A program made the translations under genes and the position numbers. Shown here one piece after another: positions 1 through 7,647 of a DNA stretch of 55,854 bases. Numbering within the stretch: position 1 is the stretch's first letter; every line of letters begins with the position of its first letter. This DNA is from Candidatus Nomurabacteria bacterium (GTDB taxonomy: Bacteria; Patescibacteriota; Saccharimonadia; Saccharimonadales; Saccharimonadaceae): positions 1 to 55,854 of the forward strand of contig JAISOF010000005.1 in the NCBI GenBank assembly GCA_031275815.1. The letters are read 5' to 3'. The notes beneath the pieces are model-generated. The model did not search any database and had not been told where the DNA came from. It saw only the letters and a program-made list of their open reading frames with translations.

Positions 1-23
1 TTTGCTGTTCGCCGAGTGCAGCC

Positions 24-72
24 AAATCGGTTAAGGCTGAAGGGTGTGGGGTGCCCACACCTTAACCGATTT
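24..72. other. Bulged inverted-repeat hairpin upstream of the GT35 gene
   Basis: Positions 24-34 pair perfectly with 62-72 (11 bp). Positions 43-50 pair with 54-61 (8 bp) around a 3-nt loop at 51-53, leaving an 8-nt one-sided bulge at 35-42. There is no T-run on either side, so it is not an obvious intrinsic terminator. It may be a leader structure, an operator or the end of an element outside the window. Another repeat-like motif (RC of TTGTTGCATAATT) lies at about 105-117. Confidence 0.5.
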
Positions 73-191
73 GACGCGAAACGTACTCTTTGACGGGGTG
101 ATAATTATGCAACAATACCGTCCGGCAATTCGCAATTATTTTCAAAAAACTAGTTTTCTTTTTGCGCAGACCATGATAGACTTGATGTAAT

Positions 192-1943
192 ATGGTGGGA
201 AAAGATATCACAATCAACGAACGAGGCGACTCGGCAAAAATCGAAAATGAAGAGCGGTTTTATGAGGCAATCAAGCGGCAGAACCTGTCGGAAAAGTTGT
301 CGCCGGAACGCCCTTATGTTTATTTCACGATGGAAGTTTATGACAAAAAAAACGGCATCAAAGGTGGCGGAGGCTTGGGCGTGCTGGCGGCGGACACGCG
401 GCGGGTGGCGGAGCGGTTCAACGTGCCGTTTGTGCTCGTCACACCGTTTTATCCTTGGGAAAGCCATCAGGAATTGGCGGGCGGCGCGGTCAAAGACGTG
501 CACGTCAACGTCCACCCAGAGGAGTTTGGGTTTGAGCTGGTCGATACGGTTTCAATCAAAACAGTTTATTCCTCTCACGTCCCTTTGAGCATTTATCAAA
601 AACTTTTGGGCTCAACGCGCTTTTTGTGCATGACGGAGCCGGATTTTGGCGAATTGTATTCCGGTGATGGCTCTGGTGACCACCGGTTATATCAAGAAGT
701 GGCACTGGGTTTTGGCGGCTACAAGGCCATGAAAGCGGTGGGTGTCAAGCCCGCCATCATCCAACTCAACGAAACTGCCACCTTTTTCGCAGCGCTGGCC
801 CGTCTTGACGAATTGGTATACAACGGTATGGATTTGTATGAGGCAATTGTTTATGTGCGCAAACACACTCTGTATACCAACCACACCTTGGTGCAAGCGG
901 CGGAATCGGAGTTTTCGTTTGGACAATTTCAACGCTTTGTGTTCCCAAATCTGCGCACCAAATCTCTGAAACGTTGGATTGCCAACCAATTTCAAGACGG
1001 GCGGCTCAAACTTTCTAGCATTACGATTGAGCTGGCGGAATTGCGCAGTGGCGTGTCAAAATTGCACGCGCGGGTGGCGAACTACAAGGATCTAAACGGC
1101 GAGCGTATCAAGTTTGTGCCAATCACCAACGGCATTGACATCCACGAATGGGTCAACCCGAAAATCGTGCAAATGTATCACGACAAAGGTATTTTGAACC
1201 GTTTTGACATCCCGACGCCGGATTACCAGACCAAAATTGAACAACTTTCCATCATTGAACTGCGCGATTTGAAATTGGAAGGGCGACGCGAGCTGAACAA
1301 AGTGCTTGAGGGGCGCAAAAACCAACATGGCGGCACGGTGCAAGTCCCCGAAGACGCGACTTTGTTCAACTTCAAGCGACGGTTTGTGGATTACAAGCGC
1401 CCATGGCTGCCGTTCACTGACGTGGCGCGCCTGAGAGAGATTTTGGAAAACCACAACGCCTATTATATCTTGTCAGGCAAGGTGCACGCGGGGGATTTTG
1501 CGATGGCAAACCGGCTGAAAGAGATTTTGACAAAAGTGGAAAAGGACAAGATTTTGAAAGGAAGAGTGTTTTATATTGAAGATTACGACGAGCAATTGGC
1601 GCTCGCGCTGAGTTTGGGCGCGGACGTTTCGATTAACAACCCGATTGTCGGATTGGAGGCGTGTGGCACGAGCTGGGAGAAAGACATTGCCAATTTGCAA
1701 CTTTTGATTTCGACGGCGGACGGGGGCGTGGCGGATGAAACGCCGGCGGTGTATTTGGAGATTACGGGGCGCAGTGAAACGGACGAAGTGACTTCGTTGT
1801 ATAATAATATGCGGTTTGCGGGCGAGGTGATGAAAAACAACGAAGAATGGTCGCGGATTATCAAGGATCAGTTGGCGGCGTACTTGCCTGTGATTTCCGG
1901 CGCCAGAATGTTGAAAGATTATCTTAACCTTTTGTTCAAATAG
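192..1943 (+). CDS. glgP: Alpha-glucan (glycogen/maltodextrin) phosphorylase, short GT35 form
   Basis: Predicted to phosphorolyse alpha-1,4-glucan to glucose 1-phosphate in the cytoplasm, using pyridoxal phosphate. The 583-aa protein keeps the order of short bacterial/archaeal phosphorylases: GGGLGVLAAD at 58-67, TNHT at 230-233, a VSKLHARVA block at 288-296, TNGIDIHEW at 312-320, the KRRFVDYKRP block at 395-404, GKVHAGD at 429-435, and NNPIVGLEACGTSWEK at 482-497. The family PLP-lysine block is usually EASGTSGMK; here it is EACGTSWEK, with the lysine (K497) at the right spacing but altered neighbours. No clear Shine-Dalgarno precedes the ATG at 192, and a GTG follows at once, so the start is uncertain by one codon. 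The PIN-TRAM gene follows after 17 nt. The GH57/GT4 genes at 37.5-40 kb would make its substrate. Family call is firm; exact glucan preference is inference. Confidence 0.85.
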   Translation: MVGKDITINERGDSAKIENEERFYEAIKRQNLSEKLSPERPYVYFTMEVYDKKNGIKGGGGLGVLAADTRRVAERFNVPFVLVTPFYPWESHQELAGGAVKDVHVNVHPEEFGFELVDTVSIKTVYSSHVPLSIYQKLLGSTRFLCMTEPDFGELYSGDGSGDHRLYQEVALGFGGYKAMKAVGVKPAIIQLNETATFFAALARLDELVYNGMDLYEAIVYVRKHTLYTNHTLVQAAESEFSFGQFQRFVFPNLRTKSLKRWIANQFQDGRLKLSSITIELAELRSGVSKLHARVANYKDLNGERIKFVPITNGIDIHEWVNPKIVQMYHDKGILNRFDIPTPDYQTKIEQLSIIELRDLKLEGRRELNKVLEGRKNQHGGTVQVPEDATLFNFKRRFVDYKRPWLPFTDVARLREILENHNAYYILSGKVHAGDFAMANRLKEILTKVEKDKILKGRVFYIEDYDEQLALALSLGADVSINNPIVGLEACGTSWEKDIANLQLLISTADGGVADETPAVYLEITGRSETDEVTSLYNNMRFAGEVMKNNEEWSRIIKDQLAAYLPVISGARMLKDYLNLLFK

Positions 1944-1960
1944 TGATAAAATAGGCAGAT

Positions 1961-2650
1961 ATGGAAAATATAATTATTATAATTTTGGGATTGATTTTGG
2001 TTGAAACATCGGTGATTTTGTGGCGGGTGTTCGGGAAAAAGCCGCGCGAGATTGGCGGGCGGCGCAAAGTGTTCGTGGACACGTCGGTGTTGATGGACGG
2101 ACGGATTTTGGCGGTGGCGCTTTCGGGGTTTATCGGCGACGAACTATTGATTCCAAAGGGTGTGGTGCGCGAAATGCAGTTGCTCGCGGACGGTAAAGAC
2201 AGCGAAAAGCGGGCGCGGGCGCGCTTTGGCATGGATATCACCAGCCAATTGTTGAAAATTGACGATTTGCAGGTGTCGATTTTCGATGACGCAGAGGTTT
2301 TGAAAGAGGGAGTTGACGAAAGGTTGTTGACGCTCGCCAAAGAACATGGCGCGCTGATTTTGACTAATGACTTCAATCTTGGCAAAGTGGCAGCAACCGA
2401 AAATATCACAGTGCTGAATGTCAACGATTTGGCGCAAGGACTGAAAAGCGAGTTCCAAGCCGGCGACCAGCTGGAAGTGGAAATTGCCCAAAAAGGCTCC
2501 GGTCGCGGGCAAGGCGTGGGGTATCTGCCCGACGGCACAATGGTCGTCGTCGACCGCGCCTCACGCGACGTCGGGAAAAAAGTCAAAATCCAAATCTCCC
2601 GCCACCACCAAACTGGCGCCGGCCGCATGGCTTTTGCGCGGAAGGTTTGA
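1961..2650 (+). CDS. Membrane-anchored PIN-TRAM domain protein (YacL-like)
   Basis: This 229-aa protein has one N-terminal membrane span (about residues 3-22), a PIN nuclease-like domain starting at FVDTSVLMDGR (Asp40) with further acidic positions in GVVRE, GVDE and LTNDFN, and a C-terminal TRAM domain (roughly 150-225, GVGYLPDGTMVVVD onward). TRAM domains bind RNA and PIN domains are Mg-dependent RNases, so an RNA-processing or RNA-binding role at the membrane is likely. The layout matches YacL-type proteins, although those have more membrane spans. It follows the phosphorylase by 17 nt on the same strand and is probably cotranscribed, with no functional link evident. The substrate cannot be told from sequence. 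Confidence 0.85.
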   Translation: MENIIIIILGLILVETSVILWRVFGKKPREIGGRRKVFVDTSVLMDGRILAVALSGFIGDELLIPKGVVREMQLLADGKDSEKRARARFGMDITSQLLKIDDLQVSIFDDAEVLKEGVDERLLTLAKEHGALILTNDFNLGKVAATENITVLNVNDLAQGLKSEFQAGDQLEVEIAQKGSGRGQGVGYLPDGTMVVVDRASRDVGKKVKIQISRHHQTGAGRMAFARKV

Positions 2651-2676
2651 GGTTCACGAATCGCTTTTCGTCACCC

Positions 2677-2695
2677 CTGTGGAGGGACAGCCCCT
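2677..2695 (+). repeat. REP-like palindrome CTGTGG-AGGG-N5-CCCT
   Basis: CTGTGG is followed by AGGG (2683-2686), loop ACAGC and CCCT (2692-2695). The RAYT element ends at 5702-5720 and 6444-6462 have the same foot and stem with a different loop. REP sequences recognised by RAYT transposases typically have a conserved tetranucleotide beside a short hairpin. Assignment to this RAYT is inference. Confidence 0.5.
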
Positions 2696-2866
2696 AACCC
2701 ACCTACACATTCAAAAATAACGGAAGTAAAATTAAATAAAAAACCTTTATCGATTATTCTTTAATGTGCTACTGTACTGTGCACTATCGATAAAATTAAG
2801 CACGAAAGAGGATTTAGCTCATGACTATTTAACGGGGTGAAAATACAATGTGTAGGTGGGTTAGGG
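2692..2866. mobile_element. MITE/BIME-like element with 20-bp perfect inverted repeats
   Basis: Positions 2692-2711 are the exact reverse complement of 2847-2866 (20 bp), enclosing 135 bp of AT-rich non-coding DNA. That interior has a nested inverted TTTATCGAT motif around the middle. Both arms start inside a short hairpin of the form AGGG-N5-CCCT: left 2683-2695, preceded by CTGTGG; right 2863-2875 in mirror orientation. The same hairpin occurs at both ends of the RAYT element at 5701-6463, so this may be a REP doublet. The gap between neighbouring genes (2651-2946) holds nothing else that I can recognise. Confidence 0.6.
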
Positions 2867-2946
2867 TTGGACCCTCGCGCAGACAAACGCCGAACAAAAA
2901 TAGAAAAAATAGAAAATGGAAGTGACTCATTCTATGTGGTTGGTTT

Positions 2947-3252
2947 TTATTTGCTACCAGATTTTCGCAATTCTTCTAGGGTTATCATAACTCGGTCGGT
3001 TGTGATTTCATCCAGGTCGATAACGTGTTGTTTTAGCCAATTTTGCACTTGGTCAGAGGTAAAATCAAATTTTTTTAGTAATTTTTTGTATTCTCGCAGA
3101 GTTTTAGCGGTCATTCCCATTCGTGCCTCTTTATCAATACCAACTGCCACTTCTTGGTTGGCTTTAGCTAGAATGGGCAAGAAAATATCATCGGTTTGGG
3201 TGTAGCCTAGTTCACGTAGGTCACGGCGGTTGATGTAGTTTTGGCTATTCAT
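2947..3252 (-). CDS. Small conserved-looking hypothetical protein, partner of the LRR-like gene
   Basis: The 101-aa soluble protein is alpha-helical and charged, with no membrane segment and no recognised motif. The ATG at 3252 is chosen because AGGAGG lies 10 nt upstream; the reading frame stays open another 36 codons upstream but without a ribosome site. It overlaps the 3' end of the upstream 644-aa gene by 8 nt, so the two are translationally coupled and probably act together. A toxin-antitoxin or effector-chaperone pair is conceivable, but nothing in the residues proves it. Confidence 0.65.
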   Translation of the reverse strand: MNSQNYINRRDLRELGYTQTDDIFLPILAKANQEVAVGIDKEARMGMTAKTLREYKKLLKKFDFTSDQVQNWLKQHVIDLDEITTDRVMITLEELRKSGSK

Positions 3253-5179
3253 CAGTGGTAGACCTCCTGTTTTTAGCAAGAAGCATCTTGCGCTTAAAGA
3301 AGTTCTTAATTTGCTGCACCAGCGAATTATGTCGTTTAGTATCAAAATGTATGTGTTCAAGTTGCGGGTTGTTGATCATAGCCGGTATCAAATTAAAATA
3401 CCCCGTAAAATCGTATATAGAAACTAAAGCTGGATTGTCGTCAATACGTTCAATTTTAGCTCCTTCGTCGATCAATATAGAGTTCAGTGCTTGGTTATTG
3501 AAAACTCCGCTAATAGTTGTTCCCTTTTCGGCTGCTATCCAAGTCAGAGATGGGTTATGGCTAATATAGCTGATATCCACACCTTTAAGATTCGGCAACG
3601 AAATTAAGTTCGGATTATTAGAAATACTGCTAATATGTGCTAGTTCACCAATTGACGATATAGAAGTTAAAGCTGGATTATGTGAAATATGGCCTAATCG
3701 CGAAGAATTGGCAATGGATATTGAGGTTAAGGCTGAGTTAAACGAAATGTCATCAACCCCGTTTCCCTCAACTGATAGTGAAGTCAAAACCGGATTATCC
3801 GAAATATTACCGACCTTTGCCGCCTGTGTAACTGATAGCTTCAAATTCTCTAGCTTCTGGCCCTGTTCATCTACACTATAAGTATAAGCCCTCGTTAACT
3901 CACCAAACTTATAACAAGCCAATTTATGCCCGTTTTTATCCTCCGTAAGCTCAAATTTATCTAAGTCGTACATATTTTTATCCAGACTGACTACTTCATC
4001 ACCACTTTTTTTAACGTAAAGCTCTGGGCTTAAATAGAAATACTCGTTTTCAGGCAAAGAAGTCACCTCGCCGTTTTTGATCATCTCATACCAGCCATAG
4101 TAGGTATTATCGGCCTCGTAATAGTACCTATGCAGTCCACCGGCATTGTCGGCGATATAACCCGCAGCAACACCGATGCCTTCATGCCCTCGCAAATCCT
4201 CTCGCCCGACTTTAGCGTAAACAGCGTACCTTAATCCATCGACTAGTCTATCTAGGTTATTACCCAGTGTAGAATCGGGGTTTCCTACCGTATGGTTGTA
4301 GCGGTTTTTGATCGAAACGTGCGTGCCCTGCCGAGCAATTTGCACCGACATAGAAGAGGTGCCGTAAGGATCTTCTCGCTTCGGGCTTAAATTGGTTAGA
4401 TTGTACGTGTCTGTTGCCTGATCGTAGCGATTGATTTCTTTTAGGTATTGTTTCCACTCATCTGTTAGATTATTGGCAGTTAATTCGTCGGCGGCCGGGA
4501 TATCATCGGCGTTTTTATGACGCAACCATAGAATGTGATAGGTGCTCATTCGCCCCTCCACGTCATTGAAAGTGCAAAGTTTTTCGTTTTTGCGGAAGTC
4601 CGAGGCATATTGACGGATTTGCTTAGCATCATCAAATGGGCCAGCCAGTTCATAGCCAGCTCTTTTAGCTAGCTCGTAAGGGTTTTTTGGCGCCTCTTGT
4701 TGTATGGCGCCTTCTTTCTCATAAAATTCTCGGATGGTGACGTTGATATAGTCGAAATTATCCTGCAAAGTAGCTACGGCTTCGTGCTTATTTGGTATCA
4801 ACTGCAAAACTTTTTCGGCGAAGTCCGGCTGGTCGGCGAAAGTACTCAGGGTGCCACGGACGGCTTTAGCAAAAGCTTCGCCTCGCCGTTTTTTGAGGCG
4901 TTTGTAATTTTCGGCTATGTGCTTTTGCGGGGTTGGCGTTTCTCTCTCTATTTCGGCGGTGGTGATAAGTGGCATATGCGTTTCGGTAAGCTGTTTGTCT
5001 GGCGTTTCAGTGGGTTGTTCGTCCAGCGTTTCTGGGGTTGGGGCCGAAACTAAGCTGTTCTCAAGCTCAACCAAGCCCTCGCCCTGCGGCGGGTTTTGCT
5101 CTATTTGGGTCAAAACATTCCAGCGTTCGGCATCACTTTCGGCTGGTGGGTTTTGAAGTGTTTCGTGATGACTAGCCAT
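3245..5179 (-). CDS. Large hypothetical protein with C-terminal LRR-like repeats
   Basis: This 644-aa protein has no signal peptide or membrane span. Residues 1-90 are acidic, Pro/Thr-rich and probably disordered. A mixed central region contains an NRYNHTVGNPDS block. Residues about 455-615 hold eight repeats of roughly 20-22 aa whose core reads I-S-x-N-P-x-L-T-S-[IL] (NISDNPVLTSL, HISHNPALTSI, SISNNPNLISL, RIDDNPALVSI and others). This resembles a leucine-rich-repeat solenoid and suggests a binding surface. The C-terminus is Lys/Arg-rich. It lies beside transposon-like DNA and a truncated tsf and is coupled to a 101-aa gene, which suggests an accessory cassette. The function is not recognised. 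Confidence 0.75.
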   Translation of the reverse strand: MASHHETLQNPPAESDAERWNVLTQIEQNPPQGEGLVELENSLVSAPTPETLDEQPTETPDKQLTETHMPLITTAEIERETPTPQKHIAENYKRLKKRRGEAFAKAVRGTLSTFADQPDFAEKVLQLIPNKHEAVATLQDNFDYINVTIREFYEKEGAIQQEAPKNPYELAKRAGYELAGPFDDAKQIRQYASDFRKNEKLCTFNDVEGRMSTYHILWLRHKNADDIPAADELTANNLTDEWKQYLKEINRYDQATDTYNLTNLSPKREDPYGTSSMSVQIARQGTHVSIKNRYNHTVGNPDSTLGNNLDRLVDGLRYAVYAKVGREDLRGHEGIGVAAGYIADNAGGLHRYYYEADNTYYGWYEMIKNGEVTSLPENEYFYLSPELYVKKSGDEVVSLDKNMYDLDKFELTEDKNGHKLACYKFGELTRAYTYSVDEQGQKLENLKLSVTQAAKVGNISDNPVLTSLSVEGNGVDDISFNSALTSISIANSSRLGHISHNPALTSISSIGELAHISSISNNPNLISLPNLKGVDISYISHNPSLTWIAAEKGTTISGVFNNQALNSILIDEGAKIERIDDNPALVSIYDFTGYFNLIPAMINNPQLEHIHFDTKRHNSLVQQIKNFFKRKMLLAKNRRSTTDE

Positions 5180-5240
5180 AGGTTTTATTTTAGCACAATT
5201 ATAATTTGGCGCAAGGTGCGGGAGGCGCAGGAGGCCTGTG

Positions 5241-5335
5241 CTTAAGAATCTGGGGCTAAAGATCTACTCATTCACCTTTGATTAAAAGGAAGAAGTCCAC
5301 TTAAGAATCTAAGCTTAAAAATCTACTCGTTCACC
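5241..5335. repeat. 36-nt imperfect direct repeat of the tsf 3' end
   Basis: Positions 5241-5276 and 5300-5335 match at about 30 of 36 bases. The second copy spans the last codons and stop of the tsf remnant (V-N-E-stop on the minus strand). The first copy also reads V-N-E-stop, so the gene's tail plus its 3' flank was duplicated. It may be a recombination or integration scar. Confidence 0.6.
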
Positions 5336-5700
5336 CCCAGCTCAATGCGGCGGAATTTGTTGACCGAGATGTTTTCGCCGGTTTTAGCGATGTAGCTTTT
5401 GATGAAGTCGGCCACCGTGAGCTTGTCGTCTAGGATGTATTTTTGGCTCAAGAGGACTTGGTCTTCGAAGTGTTTTTCCACCTGGCCGGCGATGATTTTT
5501 TGTTTGACGCTGGCTGGTTTTTTGTCGTCTTTTAGCTTGGCGGCGTATTCTTTTTCGACACGCTTTTTTTCGCTGGCGGGGATGTCGCTGGCCGCTACAT
5601 AGAGCGGGTTCATAGAGGCAATTTGCATCGCCAGGTAGTGTGCTAGCTGCTTAAAATCGTCGGTTTTGGCTACAAAATCAGTCTCGCAGTTTAGAAACGC
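5323..5700 (-). pseudogene. tsf: Elongation factor Ts, 5'-truncated remnant
   Basis: The minus-strand frame ending at 5323 carries the EF-Ts hallmark NCETDFVAKTDDF followed by the C-terminal dimerisation region (ending RIELGVNE). EF-Ts recycles EF-Tu GDP. The N-terminal UBA-like domain and first part of the core, about 75 residues in the family, are absent. Homology stops within a codon or two of position 5701, exactly where the perfect 37-bp end of the RAYT element begins, and the missing part is not on its far side. The open frame continues into the element to 5808 but reads unrelated residues. Since tsf is normally essential and single-copy, either an intact copy exists elsewhere or this is a 3' fragment left by rearrangement. 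Assembly error is also possible. Confidence 0.7.
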
Positions 5701-6463
5701 AAGGGACGCACCCTCCACAGATGTACAAAACGTGATTTTTGCTAGTTGGCAATCAAGGCGGTTAAAAACAAAACTCCACACCGTCCTGATGTTTAGTTTT
5801 TCTATCATACTCGGTCAAAAACATTTTATAATTAACCAATGACATCCCGCTAAGAGACACATCTAGCCAGCTTGGGCTAGACTTGCGTTTGCCCAAATAA
5901 TATTTCACGCTTGACCACTCGTAGTTCAAAAAGTATCTGGGATTGCAATGAATATATCTGGTTAAGTGCTTATTTTGTTCATCTGTTTTCACTCTTACGG
6001 TTTTAAACCTCCCCTCGAATATAGCGCCTCGCCAAGCATAATGTTTTCTCAAATACTGAGAATATTCAGCCCCTATAATCTTCATTAATTCACTTATACC
6101 CCCATCCGCGGAAAACTCTTGAAGTTGAAGATGAAAATGATTTTCCATTAGGCAGTACGACACAACTTTTACTTGAAGTTTTTTGTACGGCACTCCTTTG
6201 ATATTCGTTTCGTTAGGGTTATTATTCAAATGACGGTCAATCAGCCCCATAAAAAACCGAAAATCCCGCTCACAATTAAACAGTTTTCTATCACTGATTG
6301 CGTGATTGAAAACGTGATAAATCCCTCCAGCTTCAAACGCCCTGCGGGAATATTTTGATGACATTGTCTGGCTCCAATCTCCCACCCATCTCAAATATGA
6401 ATTACCACTATCTATTATACGCCAATAATCACGTTTTGTACATCTGTGGAGGGTGCGTCCCTT
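5701..6463 (-). mobile_element. RAYT (Y1/HUH transposase) element with 37-bp perfect inverted ends
   Basis: Positions 5701-5737 are the exact reverse complement of 6427-6463. Each end contains the palindrome CTGTGG-AGGG-TGCGT-CCCT, with the CTGTGG foot pointing inward. The only gene inside is a REP-associated tyrosine transposase. RAYT genes are classically flanked by inverted REP palindromes, and this matches. The left end abuts the truncated tsf; the right end abuts the promoter of the 6521 gene. No target-site duplication is seen, as expected for HUH transposases. Confidence 0.75.
5762..6364 (-). CDS. REP-associated tyrosine transposase (Y1_Tnp / RAYT)
   Basis: This is an HUH-superfamily single-strand DNA transposase. 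It carries the ENHFHLQL metal-binding HxH motif (His76 and His78 with the start used here), the N-terminal strand GGIYHVFNHAI, and the downstream helix with YSQYL followed by GAIFEGRFK, which in this family holds the catalytic tyrosine. The 200-aa length fits RAYTs rather than the shorter IS200 TnpA. The start is placed at MSSKYSRRAF (6364); the frame extends 10 codons further without a ribosome site. It sits alone between perfect inverted ends. All visible motifs are present, so it may be active. Confidence 0.85.
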   Translation of the reverse strand: MSSKYSRRAFEAGGIYHVFNHAISDRKLFNCERDFRFFMGLIDRHLNNNPNETNIKGVPYKKLQVKVVSYCLMENHFHLQLQEFSADGGISELMKIIGAEYSQYLRKHYAWRGAIFEGRFKTVRVKTDEQNKHLTRYIHCNPRYFLNYEWSSVKYYLGKRKSSPSWLDVSLSGMSLVNYKMFLTEYDRKTKHQDGVEFCF

Positions 6464-6475
6464 CTTGCCTCCTTT

Positions 6476-6504
6476 TTGCGTTTTTGCACGCTTTTTGCTA
6501 TTAT
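6476..6504 (+). promoter_or_regulatory. Sigma70-type promoter for the 6521 gene
   Basis: TTGCGT (6476-6481), a 17-nt spacer and TATTAT (6499-6504), with TGC directly before the -10 box (extended -10). The predicted transcript starts near 6511. It begins 13 bp outside the RAYT right end, so the element may have landed next to, or supplied, upstream promoter context. Confidence 0.6.
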
Positions 6505-6520
6505 GGTTCCAGGGGCTTTG

Positions 6521-7528
6521 ATGGATTCATCAAGCTCATCAATAGAAGATAATCGAAAGGAGATGGAAGTGGCAAATATCGAACTAGAAGGAGAGGGCGC
6601 ACCAAACCCAAATGCGTCGGATTGGCAGATAGACCAACCAAACGTCGTCGAACAGAAATCAGAGCAGACCCCACAGCAGTTATATCTTGATCTCAACTAT
6701 CGCGAGTCATCAGGCAAGGGCGACACTTATGAACAAAACAAAGACTTGATTGTTGGGGTGTTGGCGTCGCGGTTTCACGACAACTGGCGAGAAGGTCGCT
6801 TGCAAGAAGACGGCGCTTATGCACCGCGCGTGAAAGTCGAAGTGTCCCGCGATGGCAAAACAAAATGGGTGAACGAAGACCAAGTCGGGGAAACTGACGA
6901 GGTTATCAAGCGGATTGACATCGCTAATACTGATTACGAAGACTTGCCACCGCATTGGCAAGCCGACAACAAGGCGGCTGCTGAGACGGTATCGCAATAT
7001 TTGGCCGAAAAGGGCGTTTATGATTATAGACGAGGCGCTGATTATCTGCACGATTATCATTTTATGGGCAAAGGTTTTGATTTTACTGATGTTTTGGTTC
7101 AAGCTGAGGCAGGGAAGGCAATTCACGATGCTTGGCTGGACCGCAATGAATGGGCGCGTGGCGACGTCATCAAAGATGACAACGGCAATCCAAAACTCAA
7201 CCAACGCACGGGCGAGCCGGCAAAATATGGCGACCCGTTTGAGGAGTTGCCCGAAGATGAAAAAGCCAAAGATCTGGACCAAGTCAGGGTGGCTCTGGTT
7301 TTGGAAAACCAATACCGCGAGTTGGGCGCACAGAAAGACACCTCCCACAGCGGAGTTGTGGAACAAATGGTGGTTGGCAATGAGCGCACCGCGCCATCAT
7401 ATGACGATATTCAGAAAGCCAACGCCGAGCGAACCAAGCAAGAAAAGAGAGAGGAAAGAGAAAAAAGTGCGGGCGGGCGAGCCATAAACCGCCTGTTCAA
7501 CAAAATCGACCAGCCACGCGACCAATAA
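6521..7528 (+). CDS. Hypothetical acidic soluble protein
   Basis: No family recognised. The protein is about 335 aa, strongly charged, without membrane span or signal peptide, and ends in a Lys/Glu/Arg-rich probable coiled coil (EKREEREKSAGGRAINRLF region). The start is uncertain. The promoter at 6476-6504 rules out starts upstream of about 6511. ATG 6521 has AGGGG five bases before it. GTG 6569 has a better AAAGGAG with a 6-nt gap and would shorten the product by 16 residues. The gene stands alone between the transposon and a convergent membrane-protein gene. Nothing supports a function. Confidence 0.65.
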   Translation: MDSSSSSIEDNRKEMEVANIELEGEGAPNPNASDWQIDQPNVVEQKSEQTPQQLYLDLNYRESSGKGDTYEQNKDLIVGVLASRFHDNWREGRLQEDGAYAPRVKVEVSRDGKTKWVNEDQVGETDEVIKRIDIANTDYEDLPPHWQADNKAAAETVSQYLAEKGVYDYRRGADYLHDYHFMGKGFDFTDVLVQAEAGKAIHDAWLDRNEWARGDVIKDDNGNPKLNQRTGEPAKYGDPFEELPEDEKAKDLDQVRVALVLENQYRELGAQKDTSHSGVVEQMVVGNERTAPSYDDIQKANAERTKQEKREEREKSAGGRAINRLFNKIDQPRDQ

Positions 7529-7548
7529 AGGCGCTCATTTTGGGAGCA

Positions 7549-7561
7549 AGGGACACGCCCT
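7549..7561. repeat. Possible REP-like hairpin AGGG-N5-CCCT
   Basis: AGGG (7549-7552), ACACG, CCCT (7558-7561). Read on the minus strand, the loop and 3' flank (CGTGT, then CCCTTGCTCCC) resemble the RAYT right end (TGCGT, then CCCTTCTTGCC). The CTGTGG foot is missing. The match is weak. Confidence 0.3.
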
Positions 7562-7593
7562 GACCCGGCTAATCTTAAGCCTGATTTGGCTCG

Positions 7594-7631
7594 CTTGCAA
7601 AAAAAGCAACTCGGGTAAATTAACCCGAGTT
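7594..7631 (-). terminator. Rho-independent terminator of the small membrane protein gene
   Basis: Stem AACTCGGGT (7608-7616) pairs with ACCCGAGTT (7623-7631). On the minus strand it is followed by GC and a run of seven T. Confidence 0.75.
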
Positions 7632-7647
7632 ATGTCGAAAGAGGTAT

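Noticed and set aside
5701-5808. Intact N-terminus for tsf using the frame that continues into the RAYT element
   Set aside because: The residues come from the element's inverted end and do not resemble EF-Ts; the UBA-like domain is absent.
6446-6520. GTG start at 6446 for the hypothetical gene
   Set aside because: It lies inside the transposon end and upstream of the predicted promoter and RNA start (~6511).
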